Below, piece after piece: positions 41,894-53,120 of a DNA stretch of 64,000 nt. The notes under the pieces were generated by a model. The model worked only from the letters and a program-made list of their open reading frames with translations. It was not told the DNA's origin and did not search any database. Source of the DNA: Kingdonia uniflora (taxonomy: Eukaryota; Streptophyta; Magnoliopsida; Ranunculales; Circaeasteraceae); NCBI GenBank assembly GCA_014058105.1, contig JACGCM010002669.1, positions 186,001 through 250,000 of the forward strand, given 5' to 3'. How positions within the stretch are numbered: the first letter of the stretch is position 1; each line of letters begins with the position of its first letter. Position numbers and translations under genes: made by a program.

Positions 41894-42960
41894 CCATGTC
41901 CTAGCTTACTCAATTGACAGGAAATGGTGTGAGTTCTTATTAGACACTTGCGGGAGTCCTAGATTGGGATCCTCCTTAACCTCTAGTGAGGATTTTTAAA
42001 TAGAGATGGCATTAATGGCTGAGATTACAATTGAGGTTCGAGTAGAACTGAGGCTTCAAGCTTTAGAATGATCTATAAGGTTGTTAGGGCTTCACAAGAG
42101 AGTAGGGGGGGGGGGTAATTTTACACTTCCCTATGGTGACTCTCTTATCCTATTTATAGTACATAAGAAAAGTGATATCACCATAAAGAAGTTAAATTAC
42201 AAAACTATCCTTTAATATAACTATCTTTCACTCCGCATTTACCTACTGAGTTGTCTCTTTTCGTTATGGCGTTGGAACACTTGCCCTCATGGTTATCCGA
42301 AGCCTATTGAGGTGGAAGGTAGTTGCGACACCTATGGGGTTGTTTATGATGTGGACATGCTTCGAGCTGCTTAGTAAGCTTTGATTTGTTACATTGACCT
42401 TGAAGGCTGCGAGTAGGCTACTACATTAACTATAGAGGTTTATTTCAGTTTAACGTTACCGTTGATGAAATAAATAAAGCATTTTCTATTATTTATTTAT
42501 CTGGGTCAATTAATTTATAACATGGTAGATTAGGACACATTAATTACTTATCCTTAAGACTAATGAACCTAGGAGCAATTCCTAAAACTCCTATCAGCTT
42601 AGAACACAAATGTGAGGTTTCCATAGAAGCTAAATTCACTAAGAAACCTTTCAAAAGTATTGTCCGAGCAACGGTTCCTTCAAGACTTATACACAAGAAC
42701 TTTTGTGATCTCAAATATATTCATACCCAAGGAATTAAAAAGTTTTCATATTCTTTATAGATGATTGTACTAGGTATTACACATGTGTACTTACTTCGTG
42801 GAAAGAATGAAGCCTCATAAATGTTTAAGGTCTTAAAAATTGAGATATAAAATTAATTAAATATGAAGATCAAAATTTTGAGATCCAATAAAGGCGGAAA
42901 TCAGTACAACTCAGTCACCTTTTCTTTATATTGTGAGTCCGTAGGAATTATACACTAGAC
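41894..42960. other. Unassigned 1.1-kb stretch, possible degraded LTR
   Basis: Contains a run of ~11 G at 42105-42116 and no recognisable coding sequence. The short frame 42563-42760 reads like a broken copia Gag-pre-integrase/integrase segment (…HKNFCDLKYIHTQGIKKFSY), with the following DNA (YSL*MIVLGIT) vaguely integrase-like, but it is too short to claim. Confidence 0.25.
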
Positions 42961-43160
42961 CAGGGGTAAGCAAAAAATTGAAAAAAATGAGAAACTAAAC
43001 CATATGTGATGAAACGGTTCAGTTCTTAGTAGCTCTGATTCGGTTTCGGTTTATAAAAATCAAATCCGTTTGGTTTTGGTTCTTCTAGTGGGGAAACAAT
43101 AAGAAACCGAACTGAACCGAATAGAGAAACTACTTTTCCCAAATGAAATTCTCATTTCAC
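42961..43160. mobile_element. hAT-like terminal region with CCGAACTGAACCGAA-type repeats
   Basis: It starts CAGGGGTAAGCAA and is rich in CGGTTTCGGTTT and ACCGAACTGAACCGAA words, as in many short plant hAT-derived elements. A comparable region with opposite end (GAGCCCTG) lies at 55340-55526. Whether these are two separate degenerate elements or two ends of one is unresolved. Confidence 0.4.
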
Positions 43161-45794
43161 CCCTTACAAAACGTAAATCTTCCATTTCCTTTTTTCCTTT
43201 TTATATCTTTTTTGATCAATCTTTCCAGAAATCTCCATGCAAGCACCAACAATTCCTCCTCTTGATGACGATTTAAAAAGAAGAAGTCTACTAAGGGGAC
43301 GGGTTCAGGGACCCTAAAAAAGGTGACCCTAAGTAGACCATAAAGGAGCATCACAAATCTCTATTAGATGAGTGGCTATCATAATTGAAAATTTCTTATA
43401 TAGGAAACGAAGTATAAATTAGGTGGCTTCCTCACACTCTCTCTCATGATGTGTCAGTCTCCTCTATTATTATTTTGAGGGATCCCTTATTTTGAATTTA
43501 AAAAGGAAATACTCTCTCCACTCTCTTACCATACCGCTCTCTCTCTCTCACTCACATCTGCCATTACCAACGAAATTCAAAACACCAAATCCTCCTAAAT
43601 CCATTCCCAAAGAAAGAAAATGTGGTTTCTACTATCTGGTTTGTGCTTTCGGGCTTGAGAGAGAACCTGTAACTCCTACAAAATCACAAGAAATCAACCG
43701 AAAGAGGAGATTAGGGTTTGTGGAACCACTCAAAAACATGAAGCTACAATTTCATTGGGTTTCGAGTTAGTTAATCATCTTTAAAACACTAATCTTAGGG
43801 ATTTTGTTTGGCTCAGTTTTATGTATCCTACTCACTAAACCCTAATTTTTTTTAGGGTTTTTGTGCTCAGATTATAGTTTTATGTTGATCCATGTTGATT
43901 ATAATTTGATGTTAAATGTAAAATCCTTAATTTGGTGTGTGATTTGATTTTATCCCAAAACAAGTATGAATTCATTGGTAACTTTTCTTGTTCCTAATCT
44001 ACAATGTAGTGTATCCCTAGAGCAGTTCCCCACTTGTCTGATCCCCCCAAAAAGTACAGAGATAAATGGGGTAGTATTTTTATTGTTGAACATTTAACCA
44101 CAAATCCTAGATGCAATTGTCGATGACTAGGGGTAGCCGACAATGTTGTAGATTGTTGTGAACCAGATCTAATTCTTTGTTCTTTTTATGCTATTTTAAT
44201 GTGCCCTCCAAGTATATAAATCTATGTCATTATTTGTTGCAGTTCATAACCACTAGCTTCCCATGCAAAATATCTACTTTTGTGGACTATATGCACCCAA
44301 TATACCATATTTTATGTTGATAACTCATAGCTTCCAGTGTACAACATCTAATTTTGTTGACTATATGTCATGATTGACAATATGGTTTTTTGTATATAGT
44401 GTTTATGATTATTCAGATTGTCGTGTTATACACCAATCAATCATTAGTATACATTAAGTGCATTGTTCACATAGTTCAGTTGACATTTTTTCTTATCTAT
44501 ACCCTCTTTACAGTTAATCAATGGACAATAAGTTACCTCAAACAGCCTCAATTAGTAAGACGCACGAGGAAGAACGACAAGATCCTAAGCACTCAACAAG
44601 CCACTACGAAGGCCTAAAAGAAGAAAGTTTGGTTGTGGGTACACGTAATTTTTGGTTGTTCATTATTTTTGTGGATGTGGTTACATGTAATTTTTGGATT
44701 ATTGGTGCATGAATGCAAATACCATTTTTGTTATGGTTAGACCAAATTGTCATTGCATATCTTATATTTTTTGATAGTTTGTTTGTGAATAATAAACTTG
44801 AAGATAACGTACAGGTAAGAGCCAATTGGGCTATAAAATTGTAAATATAGGCATGTTATGGACAATAATTTGGAACAAGGAATTGTGGTCAAACACAGTC
44901 ATCGACCAATTAATTGTCGATGCATGATATAGTTGATAATTTGATTGTGTATTCGCAAGTGAAAAATTGGAGTATTCGCATAACATGAAAGTCTGTGGTA
45001 GTATGATATTGTTGATGTTCAATGGCATTGACAAGTACGGACATTCAGTTATTATCGTAATATGTACTAATCGACAACAGAATTGTTGATCTGTAGTATA
45101 GTCGACAATAAGAGTTGTGCATCCACTAACATTCGAAAGCTCCCCAACAATAAATTCTATTTTTAGTTTTGGTGTATCAATGCCATAGTCTGTTACTCTA
45201 AATTAGTGTCTAGAAAATGTGTTATTAAAAAACAACACGATATACAATTGCCAAATACAAAATTCATGATTGTGCCATAGAAGGAATCTATACATTGACT
45301 GGAATTTGATTTAATGAAAAAACTACAATGATATTACAACATTATGAGTAAAAAATCCAACCATCATCCTCATTGTTGTCTTTGATTATCTTCTTTCTCG
45401 GCATGGTGTTGATCTAATTGTCTTCATACTTGGCTTGATCACCACACATGACGAAGGTGATCAGAAATTGCAAAAACAAATAAAAAAAATGAGGATGTAA
45501 AAGTGTATAGATAAGAAAAAGTCTAGCTTAACTTTGTGAATAATGTAACAAAAGTATAAGAATTGTCGACAAATGCATTAAACACCAATCAGGATGACTA
45601 TAAGACTATAAACCCAATACCATATTATCGGGCAACCCCATGTAATTGACAAAAGTAGATTATTTTCACATTAGAGCTAGGAGTAATAAACAGTGGATCT
45701 TGTCAATTCATGCATTACACGACAATTTGGATAATCATAAGCACTATATACACAAAACCATATAATCGATCATGGCATATATGTTGTCCATAAA
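43161..45794. other. Unassigned 2.6-kb stretch with repeated TGTCGACA-like words
   Basis: A CT-rich, leader-like segment at 43440-43620 includes the chance-looking frame 43492-43770. From 44110 to 45720 the words TTGTCGAC, TCGACAA and close variants recur in both orientations. No transposase, TIR pair or gene could be assigned. Confidence 0.3.
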
Positions 45795-45868
45795 TGATCT
45801 AGGAGGACCTAGGGAAGTTTTGTTGAATATTAACCCAAGTTGCTTGAATGAGATTTGGAGTTATTCGA

Positions 45869-46660
45869 ATGAGATAGATAGTGATTCTAGTGATGCCGAA
45901 TCCCTCAAGGAACGCCATGGTTTTGGTAAGTCAATGAATCCTATGCGTAATCTTTGTATTGCCTTTAAGATTGAAATTCCGGAATTCGATGGTTCAATCG
46001 ATACCGAGAAGTTGGATAATTGGTTAGATACGCAAGAGACTTATTTTTTTGTTTACGAATAATCTAACGCTTAGAAAATTATTTTTCTACATTGAAATTC
46101 GTAAGTCATTCACTAACATGGTGGAAATCCTACCATAAATGCCACGATGTAGGAAGTTTGAGTTGGAAAGAATTCAAGGTTTTGGTGAGGAAGCAATTCT
46201 ATCTAATTGGGTATGAACAAGAGCGATGGTACAAATGGCACAATTTGAGCCAAAAGTTTGGGCAATCTGTACAACAATTCACTACGAAGTTTCATAACCA
46301 AACGTTGATTTTGGATATTGATGTAGATGAGTACGAGGTATTCATGAAATATACGGGAGGTTTATCAGAGTCTATTAAAAGAGAATTAAAGCTCTTTAAT
46401 GTAAAAAATATCGAGGATGCTACCGTTAAAGCAATTGCTATTAAAAGCAAGTACTTGAAGGGAGACAAGAGCAAGTCGGGGTACAAGTCCGATTAGAGAA
46501 ATGAGAATAAAGGGGAGTCCAAAGGAGAGGGGTCTTCTTCTAAGGGGAATTCATGTAGTCATTATAAGGCTAATAAGCACATTTCAGATAAGTGTTGGAA
46601 ACTTCACCCGAAGCTTAGGTCGAAGGAGGACAAGAACAAGAAAGAGAAACGTGCACTAGC
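45869..46660 (+). pseudogene. Gypsy gag of the CRM-like element, N-terminally deleted
   Basis: The frame from 45772 begins with LTR-derived codons; authentic gag starts near DSDSSDAESLKER. The wording FKIEIPEFDGSIDTEKLDNW (family 'IPEF-G----E-F-DWL'), then in the frame 46092-46496 HSLTWWKSYHKCH, WKEFKVLVRKQFY and QSVQQFTTKFHNQTL fits gypsy gag. A degraded knuckle CSHYKANKHISDKCWKLHP (second Cys changed to Tyr) follows near 46560. A frameshift at ~46065 and stops such as 46494 inactivate it. Confidence 0.75.
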
Positions 46661-47130
46661 CGCAATGATTGTGGATCTTCCAGATTTAGATAAGCCAAAT
46701 ACTAAGCTTACTCTAATGTTTAAGCAACCTATAACTATCGATGAGGCAAGTCGGGAAGAACTTTTTTATGTCAGCATTCAAATGAAGCAGAGCTTAGTCG
46801 AGGCCATCATTGATCCGGGTAGTCAAAAGAATTTAATTTCTGAGGGGGTGGAAAAAAGATGGGTTTGGCTATTATGGCTCATCCTAAGAAATATGGTTTG
46901 GGTTAAATTCAGAAAGACACGGAGTTGAAGATCACTAAGCAGTGTACGTTCAAGTTTACGATTACTGAGAAGTTTATTGACAAAGTGACATGTGAGGTAG
47001 TTCCGTTGGACATATGTCAAGTCATCTTGGGTAGCCCTTATCTTTGGGACCGAGATGCAATCCTTTACCATCGTGCTCACAAGTATCGTCTTGTAAAGGA
47101 GAGGACAGAGTTTCATATCAATGCGTGCTA
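46661..47130 (+). pseudogene. Gypsy protease of the CRM-like element
   Basis: The frame 46665-46928 contains EELFYVSIQMKQSLVEAIID then PGSQKNLIS, aligned to the protease box 'ALID-GS--NLIS' with DTG changed to DPG. The frame 46925-47131 continues KITKQCTFKFTITEKFIDKV and DICQVILGSPYLWDRDAILY, matching the 'D-VPLDVC-V-LG-PYL--RDAI' segment of the same domain. The two frames are joined by a frameshift near 46860-46920. Confidence 0.75.
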
Positions 47131-47439
47131 GGAACATATCACTACCAATAATTTAGTAACGACGACTCAGGCAAAGAGGCTGGTTAATGTGAGGGGAAAA
47201 TTTGTATTGTTACTGGTACGACCAGTTCAAGAAGGTCCGTCGGCTAAGGCTTTGTCTACTTTGGCAATGTCTCCTAAGCAACAAACCGATATGGGGAAGT
47301 TGTAAGAGGAGTATGAAGACTTGTTTCTGGGCATAGAAGGGATGCCGCACAAGAAGGATGTGGAGCATGATATCACCTTGGTGAATGGTGAGCTACTACC
47401 CAATATTGGGTTGTATTGAACTTCTATTATAGAGTTTGA

Positions 47440-48211
47440 TGAGATCAAGAAACAGGTACAGGAACTCCTAGAGCAATGAGCTATTAATCCAAGTTGCTCA
47501 CCTTGTGGATCACCGGTGTTACTAGTGCCGAAGAAGGATGGGCCTTGGAGGATGTGCGTGGATTATCGGGCGCTGAACAAGATCACGGTGAAGAGTCATT
47601 ATCCGCTTCCACATATTTACGAGCTTTTGGATGAGTTGCAGACAGCTCGGTTTTTCACCAAGTAGGATCTTAAGTCGGGTTACCATCAAGTTAGAATCTG
47701 GGAAGAAGATACTTGGAAGACAGCGTTCAAAACCAACCTAGGACTATTTGAGTGGTTGGTGATGCTCTTTGGGTTATGCAATGCTCCGACAATGTTTATG
47801 TAGATAATGAATGAGGTACTTCATGGTTTAATTGATGATGTTATGATTGTGTATTTAGATGATATCTTAATATAGAGTCGTACATGGGTGGAGCACCTTG
47901 GGCATTTATGCAAAATGTTGGGCCTTTTGTAATCACAATAAAATTTTCTAAACGGGAAGAAGTGCGTGTTTGGGAAGAGGGAGTTAGTCTATTTAGGATC
48001 TATTATTGGTGGCGGTGAGCTTAAGGTCAATCTAGAGAAGGTCTCGGTCATTACTACTTGGCCTCGACCCCGTATAGTGACGGAAGTGAGGAGTTTTATG
48101 GGTTTTTGTCAGTACTTACAAAGGTTTATTCAACATTTTTCACTAATAGCCACACTATTATATTCTTTGAAGAAGACCGGAATACAGTTTCCGTGGGAAG
48201 AACACCATGAG
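47440..48211 (+). pseudogene. Gypsy RT of the CRM-like element, broken by the hAT insertion
   Basis: Reads [51 protein letters not shown] and VMIVYLDDILI (the YLDD catalytic box is intact), then GKKCVFGKRELVYLGSIIGG and VRSFMGFCQYLQRFIQHFS, ending FPWEEHHE where the hAT element starts. Stops occur, for example, after LEQ and in YLDDILI*S. The RT would resume at 52494 with EMTFLLLKHKITDAPVLALP. Confidence 0.85.
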
Positions 48212-48769
48212 TAGGGATGGCAATTTGCCCCGCCCCAATGGGGATCCACCCCACCCCGAACGGGGCAGATTTGGTATGAGCTAAGCGGGTATGGGGGTGG
48301 GGATGCTATAAGCTACCCAAAATCCATCGGGGATCAGGGAAAATTTGGGCCTACTCACATAAAATCCGTTATCCGCCCTGTATCCCCCCATTAGATACTT
48401 AATACATTTACTAGTTTACCCCCAATAATTCTTCTCTTCAGAATTCAGAATTGGAAACCCTATCAGAACAACAAGCAGCTGCTCTCCTCTTTCAACAGCA
48501 TGCTAACAAGGCAACAACAAGCTCTCCTCTTTTAGCAACAAGCTTTTCAATTAGGTGAACAAGAAGCTCTCTTCTCTTTCAACAACCAACAGCAAACAAC
48601 AACTCAGTTTAATCGAGATTTCAACTCTTTCAACTCTTCATGCTCCATTAGATTTATACTCTTCAATTTCAACTCTTTCAACTTCATCAACTCTTTAATT
48701 TCAAGAAGCTCTCTTTTCTTCAATTGGGATTATACTTTAATCAAGATTTCAACTCAGCAAACAACAACT

Positions 48770-48870
48770 CAATTTAATCGAGATTTCAAGCAATTAGGTT
48801 TTAAGCAATTAGGTTTAATCGAGATTTTAAGCAATTAGGTTTTAAGCAATTGGGTTTAATCGAGATTTCA
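48770..48870 (+). repeat. Short tandem repeats in the hAT 5' region
   Basis: Copies of TTTAATCGAGATTTCA and AAGCAATTAGGTTT alternate three to four times. Subterminal repeats are common in hAT elements as transposase-binding arrays, but no binding role can be shown here. Confidence 0.6.
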
Positions 48871-49397
48871 GCAGCAAACAACAGCAGTGGAAAATCGAAG
48901 GTCAGCTGCATCTCTTTCTCTCCAAATCAAGCTGTAAATATAAACTTTTAACTCAATGATTTAGTCGTCCATTTGTTCTTCTTTTGACAACCTATTAGAG
49001 CTATTTAATGCTTCATTATTCATTGCTCCTTTGCCATCTACATATATATACTGATTAAGTGATTATTGGTTGACATATCACAGATTGGTCTAAAGTTTAG
49101 AAATCAAAATATCCATATGTGTATTTACATCTATCACAGATTGGTCTAAGGTTTAGAATCAAGGTCTGACAGACCTGTGAAATACGTTGGCCTGTTGTAT
49201 AATCTGCTGTATAATTTGTATAATCAAGGTCTGACAGACCTGGTTTGTTGTATTTGTTGTATAATCTGTTGTGTAATATGTTGTATAATCTGTTGTATAG
49301 TCTCTGATCTGTTGCATCTGTTGGATTTATATTGTTGATTGGATTTATACTGTTGAATGTTGATTGAAACTATTGTTCTTGCTTATATTTTTTCTAG

Positions 49398-51757
49398 GTG
49401 AATATGTCAAACGAAATTCCTCCAAGTGCAAGTAACCCTCTAGATTGCGCAAATGAAGTTCAAACACAGTCGAACAACACTCCAATTGTTATTGCTGATG
49501 AGGAACAACAACAACCGATGAAAAAAAGGAAGCTGACATCAAGAGCTTGGGAACATTTTATAAAGAAGATTGTTAAGGGGCAAGTGAAAGCTGAGTGTCG
49601 TCATTGTAAGAAATTACTTGGAGGGGAAACTCGGGGTGGTACAACGCATCTGCTTGATCATATTGATTCTTCATGTCTTGTTATTCGTCGAGGAAACACT
49701 TCGCAAGCATCGTTGAATACAACTCAAATGAGTGATGGAAGAGTTCAGGTCAATACTTACATATTCGACCAAGAAAATGTACGGACGACTCTCGGAAAAA
49801 TGATAATTTTGCATGAGTACCCACTTTCAATGGTTGAGCACCATGGGTTTAGAGTGTATAGCAAGGGTCTCCAACCAATATTTAAGATTGTTTCTCAGAA
49901 TATTATTAAAAGTGACATCTTAAAAATATATGATTACGAGAGGACTAAGAAAATGGCACTTTTAGAGAGGAATCGGAGTAGAATTGCAATTACTACCGAT
50001 ATGTGGACAATTAACCACCAAAAGAGGGTATTCATGGCCGTCACAACTCATTTTAATGACAACACTTGGAGTTTACAAAGTTGAATTATGAGGTACATTT
50101 TAAATAAAATCTTTCTTTTAGTTGTAACTAATTTGAGATTATAGTATTTATTTATAGTAATATATATTATATTTTCTTTTTATGCTAGATTTATACATGT
50201 GTCGTGTCCTCATACATTGGAGACTATTGCTAATGCTCTTATGGAATGCTTGTTGGAGTGGAACATTGACCGTAAGTTGTCTACTTTGACAGTAGATAAT
50301 TGTTCTACTAACGATGCTATGATTGAGATCCTTTTAGAAAGACTTCTTTTAGACACAATGCTGCGACGAGGGGATGTTTTTCACATGCGATGTTCTGCCC
50401 ATATTTTAAATTTGATTGTAAAAGACGGGTTAGATTATACAGGATATGGTATCGAGAGATTTCGTGATAGTGTTGCTTATTGGAGTGCAACACCAAAGAG
50501 AGATGAAAAATTTGTTGAAGCAGTACGTCAGTTAAACATTTCAAGTACAAAGAAGTTAGCATTGGATTGCAAAACTAGATAGAATTTTACGTTTTTGATG
50601 CTCCAAACTGCCCTGATTTACAAAGAAGTTTTTCCTCGTTTAAAGTAGCATGAATCCCAATACAGATGTTTGCCACTTTCAGCTGATTGGTTGTTGGCAA
50701 CCGAGATTTGTGAGAGATTAAAGTTGTTCTTTGAGGTAACATAATGGTTTTTTGGGTCTAAATATCCTACAGCTAATTTGTACTTCCCTAAAATTTATGA
50801 AGTCAAGATATCAATATATGATTGGCTCAAGTTTAGTTATGGCGAAGTTAGATCGCTAGGAGAAAATATGATTACAAAATTTAAAAAGTATTGGAGTGCA
50901 ATTCATACGATTATGGCTGTGGCAACAATTATGGATCAAAGGTACAAGATGAAGTTGATCGAGTTCTACTATCCCCTCATTTACGAAGAAGATTCTGCGA
51001 GAGAAATTGAAAAAAATTTGCAAATTATGTTTTGATATATTGGAGGAGTATCAAATGCGTTCCAGTAGTCTTAGAGGTCAATTTTCAATTGCCTCTCCCC
51101 AACCGCAGGAGAGTCGAATTGCAAAGAATGATTTTTTGAAGTGGTTTGATTTGTTTGTCTCTAATATGACCACTACTGAGATTGTTAAGTCAGAATTGGA
51201 TTTTTATTTTGAGGAGGGTGTCTTACCTAGCACTGAAAACTTTAAGATATTCAGTTGGTAGAAAGCAAATGAGAGTAAATATCCTACTTTGCATTGTATT
51301 GCTAGAGATGTTTTGGCTATTCCCGTGTCTACGGTTGTTTCAGATTCCGCTTTTAGTACTAGTGGTAGATTTGTGAGCCCTCATCGTAGCAGACTACATC
51401 CAAAGACATTGGAAGCCTTAATGTGTGCGCAAGACTGGTTATGGGCTGAAATCAAAGGTAATAGTTGGATGTTTCCAAAAAAAAATTAATATTGTCTAAA
51501 TATTAATGATTTTGTTTTTATATTTTAAAGTTGACTAATTAGTTTTTATTATATGATTAGATCCTTCTTTGGTAACATAATTTACAGGAAGCTCAATAAG
51601 TGAAGATGTAGATGCAGATCAGGTAAATGATTATTATTGATCATTTTTGACTACGAATTATTTAAATATGGTTAACATTTTTATTTATGAAGATTTATAA
51701 CTAGGCATGTGTTTAATTGTTTAATAGGAACCATTTCTCACAAGTGCGAGCGCTTAA
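49398..51757 (+). pseudogene. Ac-like hAT transposase (BED-type, RICESLEEPER/DAYSLEEPER family), four exons, disabled
   Basis: Exons inferred at 49398-50092, 50189-51457, 51588-51622 and 51728-51757, all with GT-AG introns and compatible phases. BED zinc finger at ~45-95 (SRAWEHFIKKI, CRHCKKLL, HLLDHIDSSC). RNase H-like catalytic region: ITTDMWT (~195) and LTVDNCSTND in exon 2, then FHMRCSAHILNLIVKDGLD. C-terminal dimerisation domain: YPTLHCIARDVLAIPVSTVV, SAFSTSGRFVSPHRSRLHPK, ALMCAQDWLW. Disabling changes: TGA at 50082-50084 and TAG at 51259-51261 (both where the family has Trp), TAG at 50580-50582, two further stops near 50647 and 50740, and a one-base T insertion near 51034. Cleaving and joining of element ends is the family role; this copy cannot do it. 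Confidence 0.92.
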
Positions 51758-51889
51758 GATGATATCAAAGATGCTTTGAGAAGATATCGGGTATTTGCTT
51801 TGCTTTATGGATTTATGTGGGAATGTTTTTGTATCTTGGATTTATGTGAGAAGATGCTTAAGACTAATGTTAAAGTTTCTTTTTGAACT

Positions 51890-52320
51890 TATGTTATTAA
51901 TGCTTGAATAATGGATGTTAGTAATGTTTTTTTCTTGTATGGATGTTAGTAATGTTTTTTTAATGGAATAATAGATGTATGGAATATGAATGGAATAGTG
52001 GATGAATGGAATAATGGATGTCTATTTTTTGAACATATGTTATTAATGCTTGAATAATAGATGTTAGTAATGCCTTTTATTTGTATGGATGTTAGTAATG
52101 TTTTTTTTTGAATGAAATAATAGATGTATGGAATATGAATGGAATAGTGGATGAATGGAATAATGGATGTCTTTTTTTTTAACATATGGAATAATGGATG
52201 TCAGTAAAAAAAAATTTGTATGGATGTTAATAATGCTTTTGTTTTAGAATGTGTAGATGTTTAGTAATGTTTTTTCTTAATGGAATAATGGATGCATGAT
52301 GTATGGAATATGAATATGTG
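51890..52320 (+). repeat. Degenerate tandem repeats in the hAT 3' region
   Basis: Roughly 100-bp units containing TGGAATAATGGATGTTAGTAATG and TTTGAACATATGTTATTAATG words repeat about three to four times. They lie between the transposase stop and the right inverted end. Confidence 0.65.
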
Positions 52321-52493
52321 AGGCGGATCCGGGGATCCTCGAATGTCATTTAAATGGGGCGGGGATGGGGCGTATTCCAGGATCCCCACTTATTTTAAAT
52401 GGGGATCGGGGCGGGGATGGGAGGTGGGAACCAAAGCGGGGATGGGGATGGTATTGGCTTCCCCGCCCCAAATCTGCCTCATTGCCATCCCTA

Positions 52494-53120
52494 ACCCTGA
52501 GATGACTTTTCTGTTACTAAAGCACAAGATTACGGATGCACCAGTGTTAGCATTGCCTAATTTGCAGTGGCTTTTCGAGGTCGAGATAGATGCGTCAGAC
52601 TATGCATTGGGGACAATTCTTTTACAGGATGGGAAGCCGGTTGTTTGCCATTCTGAGATGTTTACAGGAGCAGTACTCAACTATCCTACCTACGATAAGG
52701 ATTTTTACGCGTTATATCAATCAGTAAAACATTGGCGGAGTTACTTATTGGGGAAGGAGGTTGTGGTACATTCTGATCACAAACCATTACAGTTCTTATC
52801 TACGAAGTCTAAGCTATAGCAAGCTCGCCATATGAAATGGATGTCGTACCTTAAGCAGTTTACCTTATTGATCAAGTATAAGAAAGGAGTGGATAACAAA
52901 ATGGCTGATATGTTATCTCGACCCCCATTACCATCAATTTATACTTTGTTGGTAACTATGCAGAAACAACCTATTGTTCTTTATGAGTAAGTTTCAGGGT
53001 ATGACGATGACAAAGAGCTCAGTGTAATTCACGAGAAGTTGCTGCAATTCAAGACATGCGAGTATATTTTGAAGGATGGTTTAATTTATAGGGGAATTCT
53101 ACTATGTATTCCTGAGACCG
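52494..53120 (+). pseudogene. Gypsy RNase H of the CRM-like element
   Basis: Resumes after the hAT target duplication: ITDAPVLALPNLQWLFEVEI, DASDYALGTILLQDGKPVVC, YPTYDKDFYALYQSVKHWRS and VVVHSDHKPLQFLSTKSKL. These give the RNase H D (IDAS), E (YDKDFYAL has Asp/Phe where the family has KE-LAI) and SDH. It continues with stops into MKWMSYLKQFTLLIKYKKGV and ADMLSRPPL. The order and strand match the RT upstream of the transposon. Confidence 0.85.

Larger units (their letters stand above)
48212..52493 (+). mobile_element. hAT (Ac-like) DNA transposon, complete with ends, inactivated
   Basis: The ends are inverted copies of TAGGGATGGCAAT (48212-48224 and 52481-52493). They are flanked by 8-bp direct repeats ACCATGAG (48204-48211) and ACCCTGAG (52494-52501), 7 of 8 identical. 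Subterminal regions are rich in CCCCGCCCC/GGGGCGGGG and GGGGAT words in opposite orientations. The interior carries one four-exon Ac-like transposase gene with several disabling mutations. AT-rich tandem repeats flank it (48770-48870, 49170-49310, 51890-52320). It sits between RT and RNase H of a gypsy element. Confidence 0.95.

Noticed and set aside
43492..43770. 92-aa ORF after a CT-rich leader-like segment
   Set aside because: It looks like a plant 5' UTR plus start, but the protein is low-complexity and no further exon or family could be recognised.
45772..45868. Start of the 96-aa ORF as the true gag N-terminus
   Set aside because: These codons come from flank and LTR stub sequence; authentic gag begins after the deletion junction.
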